In this document: piece after piece, positions 41,782 through 50,014 of the stretch | Layout of the letters: each line of letters opens with the position of its first letter | Position numbering within the stretch: the first letter of the stretch is position 1 | Assembly: GCF_049898325.1 (NCBI RefSeq) | Contig: NZ_JAFCXL010000006.1 | Location: 186,001 to 250,000 of the forward strand | DNA length: 64,000 nucleotides | Reading direction: 5' to 3' | Origin: JAFCUW01 sp049898325 | Lineage (GTDB): Bacteria; Pseudomonadota; Gammaproteobacteria; Burkholderiales; Burkholderiaceae_D | The notes under the pieces: model-generated | What the model saw: only the letters and a program-made list of their open reading frames with translations | The model's database searches: none | What the model was told of the DNA's origin: nothing | Position numbers and translations under genes: made by a program

Positions 41782-42187
41782 GGAACACAGAGCCCGGGCG
41801 ACGAGACCGCGCGGCAAGCGAATGGCGAGGGCGCCACGACCGATGCTGAAAGCATAAATGTAAATCCGAGCAAAATGAAAACGCGAACGCAAGCGCGGCG
41901 CGATGGCGGGCTTGCTCTGTGACCGGTATTCGAAGCGCTGTCTCGGCCCGTCTTTCCTGGTGGAAGTGGGGGAGCGCTTGCTGGGTGGCTGGCGTTCGGC
42001 GTGGAACGGCATGTCCGTGGCAAGTCGCGCCAGGCTCAAAAGCCCGCAGCGCGCTGCAGTCGACATTGTAGCGCAAGGACGCTGGCAATTCGAGGGGGTG
42101 TGGCGGCGGCCGGGGGCGATCGTTGTTATTTCGATCCCGGCCGCCGCGCGCTGGTGACGCTTGGCTTATTTGGCTTGTTTGGCTTGC
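41782..42187. other. Gene-free stretch between yitT-like and PAP2 genes
   Basis: I see no convincing gene in these 406 bases. An AT-richer patch at about 41845-41880 may hold the promoter for the YitT-like gene. At 42160-42190, next to the PAP2 stop, the unit TTGGCTT recurs about three times with variations. No hairpin with a T-run was found, so termination of the PAP2 gene is unexplained. Confidence 0.6.
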
Positions 42188-44149
42188 TTAGCTGCCCAGG
42201 CGCAGTTGCAGGCCCGTTTCCGTGTAGCTTGGCGTGACACTGAAACCGTCGACGGTGATGGTGTCGAATTTGCCCTTCAGGCTGGCCGCGCTGATGACCA
42301 CCAGGGTGTCGCCCACGGCCGGCTTGACGCCGTCCTGGAAGCTGATGCGCAAGCTGCCGCCGCCGATGGTGACGGCGCCGGCCACGCTCAGGCGTCCCTG
42401 CTGGGCCGCGCCCAGGCGCAAGGTCAGCGCCGCGCCGCTGAGCTGGGTGTACTTGCCGCCCACCACCAGCACGCCCGCTGCATTGCTGATCACGCTGGCG
42501 CCACCGGCCACGTACAGGTCGCCCTTGCCGAACGCCGTCGTCGACAGCGCTTCGAGCGTGCCGGCATCGATCTGGGTGCCGCCCGTCCAGCTGTTCTTGC
42601 CCTCGAGTTTCAGGCTGCCGCTGCCCTGCTTGACCAGTTTGCCGCTGCCGTCGATGTTATTGCGCCAGCGGTCGGCCGCGTGCACGCCGCCCTTGCTGGC
42701 GTCCATCGACAGCACGACGTTGCCGGTGAAGCGGCCATAGCCGTCGCCGGCCGCGAACAGATTCAGACGGCCCCAGCCCTCGGCATCGTCGAGCACGGGG
42801 TAGCCGGCGGCGATGGCCGTGGTTTTGAGCACCACGCGGCGCTGGGCATCGTCCAGGTAAGGCAGGCGGCTCTCGAGCAGCACTTCGGCGCCCTTCGGCA
42901 CCGTCGCCGGCGAGGCGGCCACCGTGGCGCTCTGCGGCAAGCCATAGGTCAGGCGGCGCAGGTAATTGGCGCGCGCGCTGGCGTAGTCGGCAAAGCGGTC
43001 GGTGGGGGCGCTGCCGGAGACGGCGTAGGCGGGAAAGGTGGCGACGGTCGTGTTGGTCAGCTTGATCAGGGTGGTGTGGGCCTGGGCCAGCGCGGCGGCG
43101 CGGGTGCTGGCGCCGGCGGCGATCAGGTTGGCGGCAGCCACCGCCTGCGCCTGCACGCGCCCGCTGATGACGTCGAGCGGCGAATGCATGCCGGCCAGGA
43201 TGCGGCTCTCGCCCAGTTCCAGGCCCCGTCCCAGCAGTTCCTGGTAGCGCTCGGGCAGCACGTAGGCCATGGCGACGGCGTTGCGGGTCGCTTCGGCCGC
43301 ATGGCCGCTGGTAAAGCCGCCGTCGGTGGCCGGGGTGGCGCTCACGGCCGGAATAAGCTGCGGCACGATCTGCACCGCGCTGCTCCAGCGAAATGGCCGC
43401 GCATATTTATAGAAGCGCTTGGCCGGTTCGGTGGAGCCGTTGTTGCCCATCGCATTGACCAGGTCGATCACTTTGCCGAACTCGGCGTTGGTGTCGCCGC
43501 CGACGCCGTTGTTGTTGCCGCCGTCGTCATACTTGACGGTGAGGGCGTCGGCCGGCATGCCGTTGATGGTGGTGCTCTGGCGCGCCGCGCTGCGCCAGGC
43601 GGCCGTCAACGGCCCCATGCCCTCGGTGACGCTGTAGCCCTTGCCGCGGCGGTCGTCCAGGTAAGCCTGCAGGGCCTGCTCGGCGCTGCGGCTGGCGGTG
43701 GCCTTGACGACGTAATCGATGTTGGCGTTGTGCACGGCGGCGTTGACGATGGTGCCGCCATTGCTGCCATCGTTGGGCACGCCCGTCCAGCTCGACGCGA
43801 CGACAGCAGGAAAACCATCGACGGCGGGCGCGCTGTTGCCCGCATCGACGATTTCCGTCAACGGTTTCCAGATCGCCAGCATGCCTCCCAGCACGCGCAC
43901 GCCGGCATTGGTGGCCAGCGTGGCGTAGCGGGCATCGCCGCGCTGGTTGCTGGCCACGTTGTCGACAAAGGCCGGTGCGGCCGGCAGCGGCGCGCTGTCG
44001 GCGACGCCCTGGTCGGCCGGCGGGGCCGGCAGGACGAGGGCGGCGTCGGCCGGGTTGCCGCTGTTGGAGCCGCCGCAGGCGCTCAAGGCGAGCAGGGCAC
44101 TGATGGCGATGGCGAGCGGCAGGCGACGCAGGGAACTGGCGTGGTGCAT
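42188..44149 (-). CDS. PAP2-type acid phosphatase lipoprotein fused to an autotransporter-type beta-strand repeat
   Basis: The product is 653 aa from the ATG at 44149 with AAGGA upstream. A lipobox LLALSACGGS anchors it. The phosphatase part carries KRFYKYARPFRW (K-x6-RP), FTSGHAAEATRN (SGH) and ESRILAGMHSPLDVISGR (SR-x5-H-x3-D), the complete class A/vanadium haloperoxidase-like set. The C-terminal third has LVKQGSGSLKLEGKNSWTGG and AGTLEALSTTAFGKGDL, typical of the autotransporter-associated beta-strand repeat. No barrel domain follows. It is an outer-membrane or periplasmic phosphatase with a beta-helix appendage. The substrate is unknown. Confidence 0.85.
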   Translation of the reverse strand: MHHASSLRRLPLAIAISALLALSACGGSNSGNPADAALVLPAPPADQGVADSAPLPAAPAFVDNVASNQRGDARYATLATNAGVRVLGGMLAIWKPLTEIVDAGNSAPAVDGFPAVVASSWTGVPNDGSNGGTIVNAAVHNANIDYVVKATASRSAEQALQAYLDDRRGKGYSVTEGMGPLTAAWRSAARQSTTINGMPADALTVKYDDGGNNNGVGGDTNAEFGKVIDLVNAMGNNGSTEPAKRFYKYARPFRWSSAVQIVPQLIPAVSATPATDGGFTSGHAAEATRNAVAMAYVLPERYQELLGRGLELGESRILAGMHSPLDVISGRVQAQAVAAANLIAAGASTRAAALAQAHTTLIKLTNTTVATFPAYAVSGSAPTDRFADYASARANYLRRLTYGLPQSATVAASPATVPKGAEVLLESRLPYLDDAQRRVVLKTTAIAAGYPVLDDAEGWGRLNLFAAGDGYGRFTGNVVLSMDASKGGVHAADRWRNNIDGSGKLVKQGSGSLKLEGKNSWTGGTQIDAGTLEALSTTAFGKGDLYVAGGASVISNAAGVLVVGGKYTQLSGAALTLRLGAAQQGRLSVAGAVTIGGGSLRISFQDGVKPAVGDTLVVISAASLKGKFDTITVDGFSVTPSYTETGLQLRLGS

Positions 44150-44292
44150 GGAAAATCCTTCGATGGACGGTAACGCATGGTGGGAAAAATCGAAGGCAAT
44201 GGTACGAAGCAGGTGTGACGGCTTGATGACGGCAGCGCACCTGCCCTGTATGCTGCGAACGCGATTCCAGACAACCACCACGAAAGCACACC

Positions 44293-44751
44293 ATGAAACA
44301 ACTGTTATCTTCCTGCGTCCTCGGCCTGACCCTCACGCTGGCGCTGACCGGCTGCGAGCGCGCCGCGGCACCCGCGGCAACGCCAGCGGCCACTACGGCC
44401 CCGGCCGCTGCGGTGGCATTTCAAAAGATCGATACGCTGGCCGGCACCGGCAAGGAAGCGGTGGCGGGCGCCACCGCCGTGGTGCACTACACGGGATGGT
44501 TGTACGTGCCAGAGGCGCCCGCCCGGCACGGCGCCCAGTTCGACTCATCGAGCGGGCGCGCACCGTTCAGCTTTTCGCTGGGCGCCGGCCAGGTCATCAA
44601 GGGATGGGATGAGGGCGTGCAAGGGATGAAAGTGGGCGGCAAGCGCACCCTGATCATCCCTGCCAGCATGGGCTACGGCGACAGCGGCGCGGGGCCGATT
44701 CCGCCGAACGCCAGCCTGATTTTTGACGTCGAGCTGCTCGAGCTGCGCTAA
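44293..44751 (+). CDS. FKBP-type peptidyl-prolyl isomerase lipoprotein
   Basis: The product is 152 aa: lipoprotein signal with LALTGC, an Ala/Pro/Thr linker, then an FKBP domain (about 45-152). Key FKBP residues are visible: VVHYTGWLY, FDSSSGRAPFSFSLGAGQVIKGWDEGVQGMKVGGKRTLIIP, and GYGDSGAGPIPPNASLIFDVELL. It catalyses proline isomerisation in the periplasm. It is convergent with the TerA-like gene, with 22 bases between the stops. Confidence 0.94.
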   Translation: MKQLLSSCVLGLTLTLALTGCERAAAPAATPAATTAPAAAVAFQKIDTLAGTGKEAVAGATAVVHYTGWLYVPEAPARHGAQFDSSSGRAPFSFSLGAGQVIKGWDEGVQGMKVGGKRTLIIPASMGYGDSGAGPIPPNASLIFDVELLELR

Positions 44752-44773
44752 CGGCACCGGCGCGCCGGCGCCT

Positions 44774-45988
44774 TCAATCCTTGCTGCCCGTCTTCCAGCG
44801 CAGGCCGAAGCCATACTTGGTGTCGAGCAGCTGGTGCACGCTGGTGCTGCCCTGCTGGGAAAAATAATCGACCAGCTTCGTCACCTGCAGGGTACCGCCG
44901 TGGTTTTCGATCATGGCGATGGCGCACAGGGGCTGATTGCCGCCCTGGTCCAGGCGCACTTCCACGGGCGCCTGGTCGGCGATCTCGATGGTGACGACGC
45001 CATCGGTGGCGCTCCAGTCGGGCGCGCCTTCGTAAATAAACGCGAACACGAGGGCGCGCTTGATCTGGTCGAAGTGATCGCCATTGATGAACAGGTTTTC
45101 GCCGGTACTGACGCTGCCGGTGCGGTCATCGCCCTCGAGTGCAATGTAGGGGCGCTGATCGTAACTGCCCCACTGTTTACCGAGCGCCTGCACCAGGCCG
45201 GGCGTGCCATCGGCCAGCTCGAACAGGCACGCCAGGTCCAGGTCGATGCCCTTGTCCGGCTTGTTCATGAGCTTTTCGAAGAAGCCCGTTTTTTGCGCCA
45301 CCCCGCTGGGCCGCTGGTTCCAGTTCAGGTTGACCTTGATGCGGCCGTAGCTCTTGCTGCCCCGCTTGTCGAGCGAGACCCGGTCGCCGCGCTTGTCGAG
45401 CGTGACTTTCGACAGCGAGATTTTCTTCGCTTCCACGGGCGCGGCGGCGGCAGGCGCGGCCGATGCCGATGCCGATGAAGCCGCTTCGCTGCCGCCGAAG
45501 TGGCTCAACAGCGCCGACAGGCCACCATTAAACCCCTGGCCGACGGCGCCGAAGCGCCACTGGCCGTCGCGCCGGTACAGCTCGGCGATGATGATCGCCT
45601 TTTCGTCGTTGAAGTCGGCGCCGCTGTACGGGAAGCTGACGGTGCTGTTGACCGTGAGTGCGCCGGCGCCGATGCTGCGCATGCTGGCGGCGCCGTCGAT
45701 CGCCGCCGTAAACACCAGCTTGGCAATGCTGGCGGGCAGGGCGTCGAGATTGACGGCAAAGCGCGCCTGGTTGCCCTGGACGGCCAGGGTGACGGCATTG
45801 GCGGGACTGGCCAGCTGATTAAAAAACACCATGTAGCGGTCGTCGGACAAAGTGTCGCTGGCGTCGAGACCGAAGCAGGACACGTCAATGGACGCGCCGG
45901 GCGCGGCGATGTCGACGACGACGGTCAAGGGAGAGGTGCAGCCGAGATCGCTCAGTTTGCCTTTTTGGCCGCGCGAAAAAATATTCAT
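44774..45988 (-). CDS. Tellurium-resistance/stress protein, TerA-like (two TerD-fold domains)
   Basis: The product is 404 aa from the ATG at 45988. The N-terminal TerD-type domain (1-165) shows VSCFGLDASDTLSDDRYMVFFNQ, DFNDEKAIIIAELYRRDGQWRFGAVGQGFNGGL. After an Ala/Ser-rich linker, the second domain has KVNLNWNQRPSG, GIDLDLACLFELADG and YIALEGDDRTG, matching TerA. These calcium-binding beta-sandwich proteins work in the Ter stress complex. The gene is divergent from terD. Confidence 0.86.
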   Translation of the reverse strand: MNIFSRGQKGKLSDLGCTSPLTVVVDIAAPGASIDVSCFGLDASDTLSDDRYMVFFNQLASPANAVTLAVQGNQARFAVNLDALPASIAKLVFTAAIDGAASMRSIGAGALTVNSTVSFPYSGADFNDEKAIIIAELYRRDGQWRFGAVGQGFNGGLSALLSHFGGSEAASSASASAAPAAAAPVEAKKISLSKVTLDKRGDRVSLDKRGSKSYGRIKVNLNWNQRPSGVAQKTGFFEKLMNKPDKGIDLDLACLFELADGTPGLVQALGKQWGSYDQRPYIALEGDDRTGSVSTGENLFINGDHFDQIKRALVFAFIYEGAPDWSATDGVVTIEIADQAPVEVRLDQGGNQPLCAIAMIENHGGTLQVTKLVDYFSQQGSTSVHQLLDTKYGFGLRWKTGSKD

Positions 45989-46201
45989 GGTCAATGGATC
46001 CGTTTTAGAAAAAAGAAAGTGCATCGTAGGGACGACGATAGCAGAATTGGCACGCCCCACGCGGGTGCATTTCATGCGCGCGACATAAGGCCTGCTTAAG
46101 CTGGGAGGGTGGTTTCGTACTATCATAGATATCGATCCTGCAATCCGGCTTCGCCCCAGGCGAACCCGGCGCGACCATCAACCCCATACGGAGACAACAC
46201 C

Positions 46202-46777
46202 ATGGCAATCAGCTTGCAAAAAGGCGGCAACGTCAACCTCAGCAAAGAAGCACCGAACCTGACCACCATCGTGATCGGCCTGGGCTGGGATCCCCGCTCG
46301 TCCGATGGCGCCGCCTTCGACCTCGACGGCAGCGCCTTCCTGCTCAAGACCGATGGCAAGGCCCGCAGCGACAGCGATTTTATTTTCTATAACAACCTCA
46401 AATCGGTCGACGGTTCCGTGGTCCACGCGGGCGACAACCTGACCGGCGGCGGCGATGGCGATGACGAAAAAATCACCATCAACCTGAAAAGCGTGCCTGC
46501 CGACATCGACAAGATCGCCATCGGCGTGACCATCCACGATGCGGACGCCCGCCGGCAAAACTTCGGCATGGTCGCCAAGGCGTACATCCGTTGCCTGAAC
46601 GGCGACGGCAATGCGGAAATCGCCCGCTTCGACCTGTCCGAAGACAGCTCGAGCGAAACGGCGATGATTTTTGGCGAAGTCTATCGCAACGGCGCCGACT
46701 GGAAATTCCGCGCCATCGGCCAGGGTTTCAAGGGCGGCCTGGGCCCGCTGGCACGCTCGTTCGGCATCAACGCTTAA
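46202..46777 (+). CDS. terD: TerD family calcium-binding stress protein
   Basis: The product is 191 aa, the normal TerD/TerE length. It begins MAISLQKGGNVNLSKEAP and contains GLGWDPRSSDGAAFDLDGSAFLL, DFIFYNNLKSVDGSVVHAGDNLTGGGDGDDE (acidic calcium loop) and IARFDLSEDSSSETAMIFGEVYR. TerD binds calcium and is involved in tellurite, colicin and phage resistance in enterobacteria. A ribosome binding site GGAG precedes it. The next gene, a TerD-VWA protein, is on the same strand. Confidence 0.93.
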   Translation: MAISLQKGGNVNLSKEAPNLTTIVIGLGWDPRSSDGAAFDLDGSAFLLKTDGKARSDSDFIFYNNLKSVDGSVVHAGDNLTGGGDGDDEKITINLKSVPADIDKIAIGVTIHDADARRQNFGMVAKAYIRCLNGDGNAEIARFDLSEDSSSETAMIFGEVYRNGADWKFRAIGQGFKGGLGPLARSFGINA

Positions 46778-46862
46778 GCTACTACGGCATCGTCCGGGCC
46801 TGCACTGCGCCCGGACAGTTTCACGTTTGCACCGACCATCGTCGCCTGACTGGGAGAACACC

Positions 46863-48164
46863 GTGGAAACTCTGTCCAAGGGGCAGCGCCTGCTGCTCGA
46901 CAAGCAAGCCAGCACCGCCACCTTGCGCGCCGAGGCCGGTGCCGACGGCATCGCACTCGACTACGCCTGTTTCGGCCTCGACGCCAACGGCAAGCTCGTC
47001 AGCGAAGCCTACATGACGTTTTTTAATCAGCCACGCAGCCCCTGCGGCGGCGTCACGGCCACCACCCCCCACACGTTTTCGTTTGCGCTAGCGCGCTTGC
47101 CGGCACAGGTCGACCGCCTCGTGATCACCGCCAGCATCGACGGCGCCGGCACCCTGCGCCAATTACGCGGCGGCCACCTGGACCTGTTCGACGCGAGCGG
47201 CCAGCTGGCCCGCTTTGCCTTCACGGGTACCGACTTTGCCGACGAGAAGGCGCTCATGCTGGGCGAGCTGTACCGGAAAGATGGCGACTGGCGTTTCAAG
47301 GCCGTGGGCCAGGGTTTTAATGGTGGGCTCGACGCCCTGGTCCGCCATTTCGGCGGCGAGGTGGCGGCACCGTCGTCGGCGCCACCGCCGCCATCTACCA
47401 TCAATTTTGAAAAACGGGTGGCGCAGCAGGCGCCCCAGCTGGTCAGCCTGGTCAAGTCGGCCGGCGTGTCGCTGGCCAAGGTGGGACTCGACAGGCACCG
47501 CGCCAAAGTGTGCCTGGTGCTCGATATTTCCGGCTCGATGGGCAGCTTGTACAAGAGCGGCCAGGTGCAACGATTTGCCGAGCGGGTGCTCGCGCTGGGC
47601 GGCACCTTCGACGACGACGGCGAAATCGATGTCTTCCTGTTCGGCCGCCACGTGCACCAAGGTGAGCCGATGGGCTTGTCGAACTGGTCCAGTTACATCA
47701 AGCGCATCATCGAGCGCCATCCGCTCGAAGGCGACACCCGCTATGGCGCGGCGATCGAAGCGGTGCGCCGCCACTATTTTCCCGACGCGGGCGGCGGCGC
47801 CCGCAGCGCGCCCCACCACGCCGACGTGCCCGTGTACGTGATGTTCGTCACCGATGGCACCACCTCGGACCAGGCCATGACGGAGCGCCAGTTGCGCTGG
47901 GCCAGCCACGAGCCCATCTTTTGGCAGTTCATGGGCATTGGCAAGGGCAAAAAATCGAAGAACAAGAAGCTGGCCCAGTTCGCCGATTCCGACTTTCCCT
48001 TCCTGGAAAAGCTCGACGATCTCGACGGCCGGCTGATCGACAACGCCAACTATTTTTCGGTGGCTTCGCCGGACGAACATGGCGATGCAGACCTGTACGA
48101 CCTGCTGATGGGCGAGTATCCGGCGTGGCTGAAGCTGGCAAGGGGGCAGGGCATGCTGGGGTAA
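46863..48164 (+). CDS. TerD domain plus von Willebrand A domain protein (TerF-like)
   Basis: The product is 433 aa, starting at the GTG at 46863 with GGAG upstream; the frame is open further back, over the end of terD, but without similarity. N-terminal TerD domain: LDYACFGLDANGKLVSEAYMTFFNQ, DFADEKALMLGELYRKDGDWRF. C-terminal VWA: VCLVLDISGSMGSL with the MIDAS residues Asp221, Ser223 and Ser225, and FVTDGTTSDQ. TerF couples the Ter complex to metal-ion-dependent adhesion-type binding. Its N-terminal domain is close to that of the divergent TerA-like protein. Confidence 0.9.
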   Translation: METLSKGQRLLLDKQASTATLRAEAGADGIALDYACFGLDANGKLVSEAYMTFFNQPRSPCGGVTATTPHTFSFALARLPAQVDRLVITASIDGAGTLRQLRGGHLDLFDASGQLARFAFTGTDFADEKALMLGELYRKDGDWRFKAVGQGFNGGLDALVRHFGGEVAAPSSAPPPPSTINFEKRVAQQAPQLVSLVKSAGVSLAKVGLDRHRAKVCLVLDISGSMGSLYKSGQVQRFAERVLALGGTFDDDGEIDVFLFGRHVHQGEPMGLSNWSSYIKRIIERHPLEGDTRYGAAIEAVRRHYFPDAGGGARSAPHHADVPVYVMFVTDGTTSDQAMTERQLRWASHEPIFWQFMGIGKGKKSKNKKLAQFADSDFPFLEKLDDLDGRLIDNANYFSVASPDEHGDADLYDLLMGEYPAWLKLARGQGMLG

Positions 48165-48210
48165 GTGGGCGCGCGGCGCCCTGATATTGCAACCATTTAT
48201 GGGGGATGCG

Positions 48211-49056
48211 ATGGAACATCGTCGAGGGCGTTCGCGGTGGGTGCTGGTGTTTTCCAGCCTGGCGACAATGGCCTTGCTGGGCGGCGCGCCACGGGCGCTG
48301 GGCGGGCAGGCCAACCAGGCCAAAGAGTCCAACGAGGCGCAGGCGCCCTGGCCCGCCTTGCAACAGGCGTATTTCGCCGGCCGCCGGCTGGAGCCGGCGC
48401 CGTTTATTCACCTGACGGCGCCCGCGCGCGCGGCCAGCGGCGAGCAGGTGCCGTTCGCGTTCAGCATCGACCATCCGATGACGGCCGATCGCTTCATCAA
48501 GTCCGTCACCGTGCTGGTCGACGCCAATCCCGTGCCCTTGACGGCGGTGTTCCACTTCACGCCCGACAGCGGCAAGGCGGCAATTTCAACGCGCATCCGC
48601 TTTGAATCCGATTCGCCCATTCACGTCGTCGCCGAGGCGAGCGATGGCAAGTTGTATGTCAATAGCATCGCCGTGAAGGCCTCCGGCGGTTGCGGCGGCA
48701 CCACCACGGGCGACGATCCGGCCGCGCTGGCGGCGGCGGGCACCATGAAACTGGCGCTGGACGGGCCCTTCCAACGGGGCGCCCTCCACCATGCCAGGCT
48801 GTTGATCCGCCATCCCATGTACACGGGCTTGCAGCGCAATTTGCACACCAATGGATTCCGGCCCGCATTTTTCATCAACAAGATCGAAGTCAGCTACGGC
48901 GGCAAACCCGTGCTGACGGCCGACACCTCGATCGGCATCAGCGAAAACCCCGCGCTCGCCTTCAGCTTTATCGCCGCGCAGGCAGGCGCCCTGCAAGTTG
49001 TCATCCACGACAATGAGGGCGCCACCTTCCGCCAGTCCATCGATGTGGGAAGCTAG
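48211..49056 (+). CDS. SoxYZ-like sulfur-carrier fusion protein (quinoprotein dehydrogenase-associated type)
   Basis: The product is 281 aa from the ATG at 48211 with GGGGGA upstream, with in-frame alternatives at 48199 and 48187. A signal sequence (WVLVFSSLATMALLGGAP) precedes a SoxY-like domain (about 65-160) whose end carries the carrier motif SGGCGG (Cys161). A SoxZ-like domain then follows (HHARLLIRHPMYTGLQRN). Such fused SoxYZ proteins normally accompany PQQ-dependent dehydrogenases. None is encoded in the window. The gene is the first of a three-gene operon with the metallo-hydrolase and flavoprotein. Confidence 0.88.
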   Translation: MEHRRGRSRWVLVFSSLATMALLGGAPRALGGQANQAKESNEAQAPWPALQQAYFAGRRLEPAPFIHLTAPARAASGEQVPFAFSIDHPMTADRFIKSVTVLVDANPVPLTAVFHFTPDSGKAAISTRIRFESDSPIHVVAEASDGKLYVNSIAVKASGGCGGTTTGDDPAALAAAGTMKLALDGPFQRGALHHARLLIRHPMYTGLQRNLHTNGFRPAFFINKIEVSYGGKPVLTADTSIGISENPALAFSFIAAQAGALQVVIHDNEGATFRQSIDVGS

Positions 49057-50010
49057 ATGGGGCGCCCCGTGCAATGGGTCTGGCTGCTGGCGCTCGCCCT
49101 TGCCGCCCAGGTGGCGGCGGCGCCCCTGCGCGTTCAACAGGTCGCGCCAGGCGTGTATGTGCATGTCGGCCAGCACAAGGATGTCGAGGATGGCTACGAT
49201 GGCGACATCGCCAACATCGGCTTTATCGTTGGCCGCGACGCCGTCGCCGTGATCGACACGGGCGGCTCGTACAAGGTCGGCATGGCCTTAAAACAGGCGC
49301 TGCGCGCGATCACGGCGTTGCCGATCCGCTACGTCATCAATACCCATGGCCATCCCGACCATGTGTTTGGCAACGCCGCTTTTATTGATGGCGCTGACAC
49401 GCCGGGGCAGGCGCCACCGCGCCTGATCGGCCACGCCATGCTGCCGCAGGCACTGGCGGTGCGCGGTGACGCCTATGTGCGCAATCTGAACAAGCAATTG
49501 GGCAGCCAGGCTGCGCACAGCACGCTGGTGTCTCCCACCGCGCCCACCGATACCGTGCACGACCGCCTGCGTCTCGATCTGGGCGATCGCCCCCTGGAAC
49601 TGCGCGCCTGGCCGCGCGCCCACACCAACCAGGACCTCACCGTGTTCGACGTGGGCACGGGCACGCTGTGGACGGGCGATCTGCTGTTTGTCGAGCGCAC
49701 GCCGGCCGTCGATGGCGATGGCGATGTGACAGGCTGGCTGGCCGCCATCGAGACACTACAAACCGTGCCCACGACGACCGCCATTCCCGGCCACGGCCCC
49801 GTGCTCCGCAACAAAAGCGGCGCACTCGAGCGCCAGCGCGATTACCTGGCCACCTTGTTGCGCGACGTACGGGCGAGCATTCGGCAGGGCCGCAGCCTGG
49901 ACGAGACGATGACGACGGCGGCCGCGTCCCAGCGCAAAAAATGGCAACTGTTCGAGGTCGTCAACGGGCGCAACGTCAACGTGGTCTATCCCGTCCTGGA
50001 ATGGGAGTGA
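49057..50010 (+). CDS. Exported metallo-beta-lactamase-fold hydrolase (quinoprotein relay/SoxH-like)
   Basis: The product is 317 aa. A signal peptide (WLLALALAAQVAAAP) leads to a metallo-beta-lactamase fold. The zinc motif is His97-Gly-His99-Pro-Asp101-His102 in YVINTHGHPDHVFGN, with later ligands in LRAWPRAHTNQDL and AIPGHGPV. It resembles the quinoprotein relay system metallohydrolases. The ATG directly follows the SoxYZ-like stop (TAGATG), so translation is coupled. It could handle thioester-like or persulfide chemistry on the Sox carrier; that is inference. Confidence 0.87.
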   Translation: MGRPVQWVWLLALALAAQVAAAPLRVQQVAPGVYVHVGQHKDVEDGYDGDIANIGFIVGRDAVAVIDTGGSYKVGMALKQALRAITALPIRYVINTHGHPDHVFGNAAFIDGADTPGQAPPRLIGHAMLPQALAVRGDAYVRNLNKQLGSQAAHSTLVSPTAPTDTVHDRLRLDLGDRPLELRAWPRAHTNQDLTVFDVGTGTLWTGDLLFVERTPAVDGDGDVTGWLAAIETLQTVPTTTAIPGHGPVLRNKSGALERQRDYLATLLRDVRASIRQGRSLDETMTTAAASQRKKWQLFEVVNGRNVNVVYPVLEWE

Positions 50011-50014
50011 GGCC

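Noticed and set aside
41782..42066. N-terminal extension of the YitT-like protein by about 95 residues
   Set aside because: The extra part is Arg/Ser-rich with no hydrophobic segments and no family similarity; the conserved membrane core starts later.
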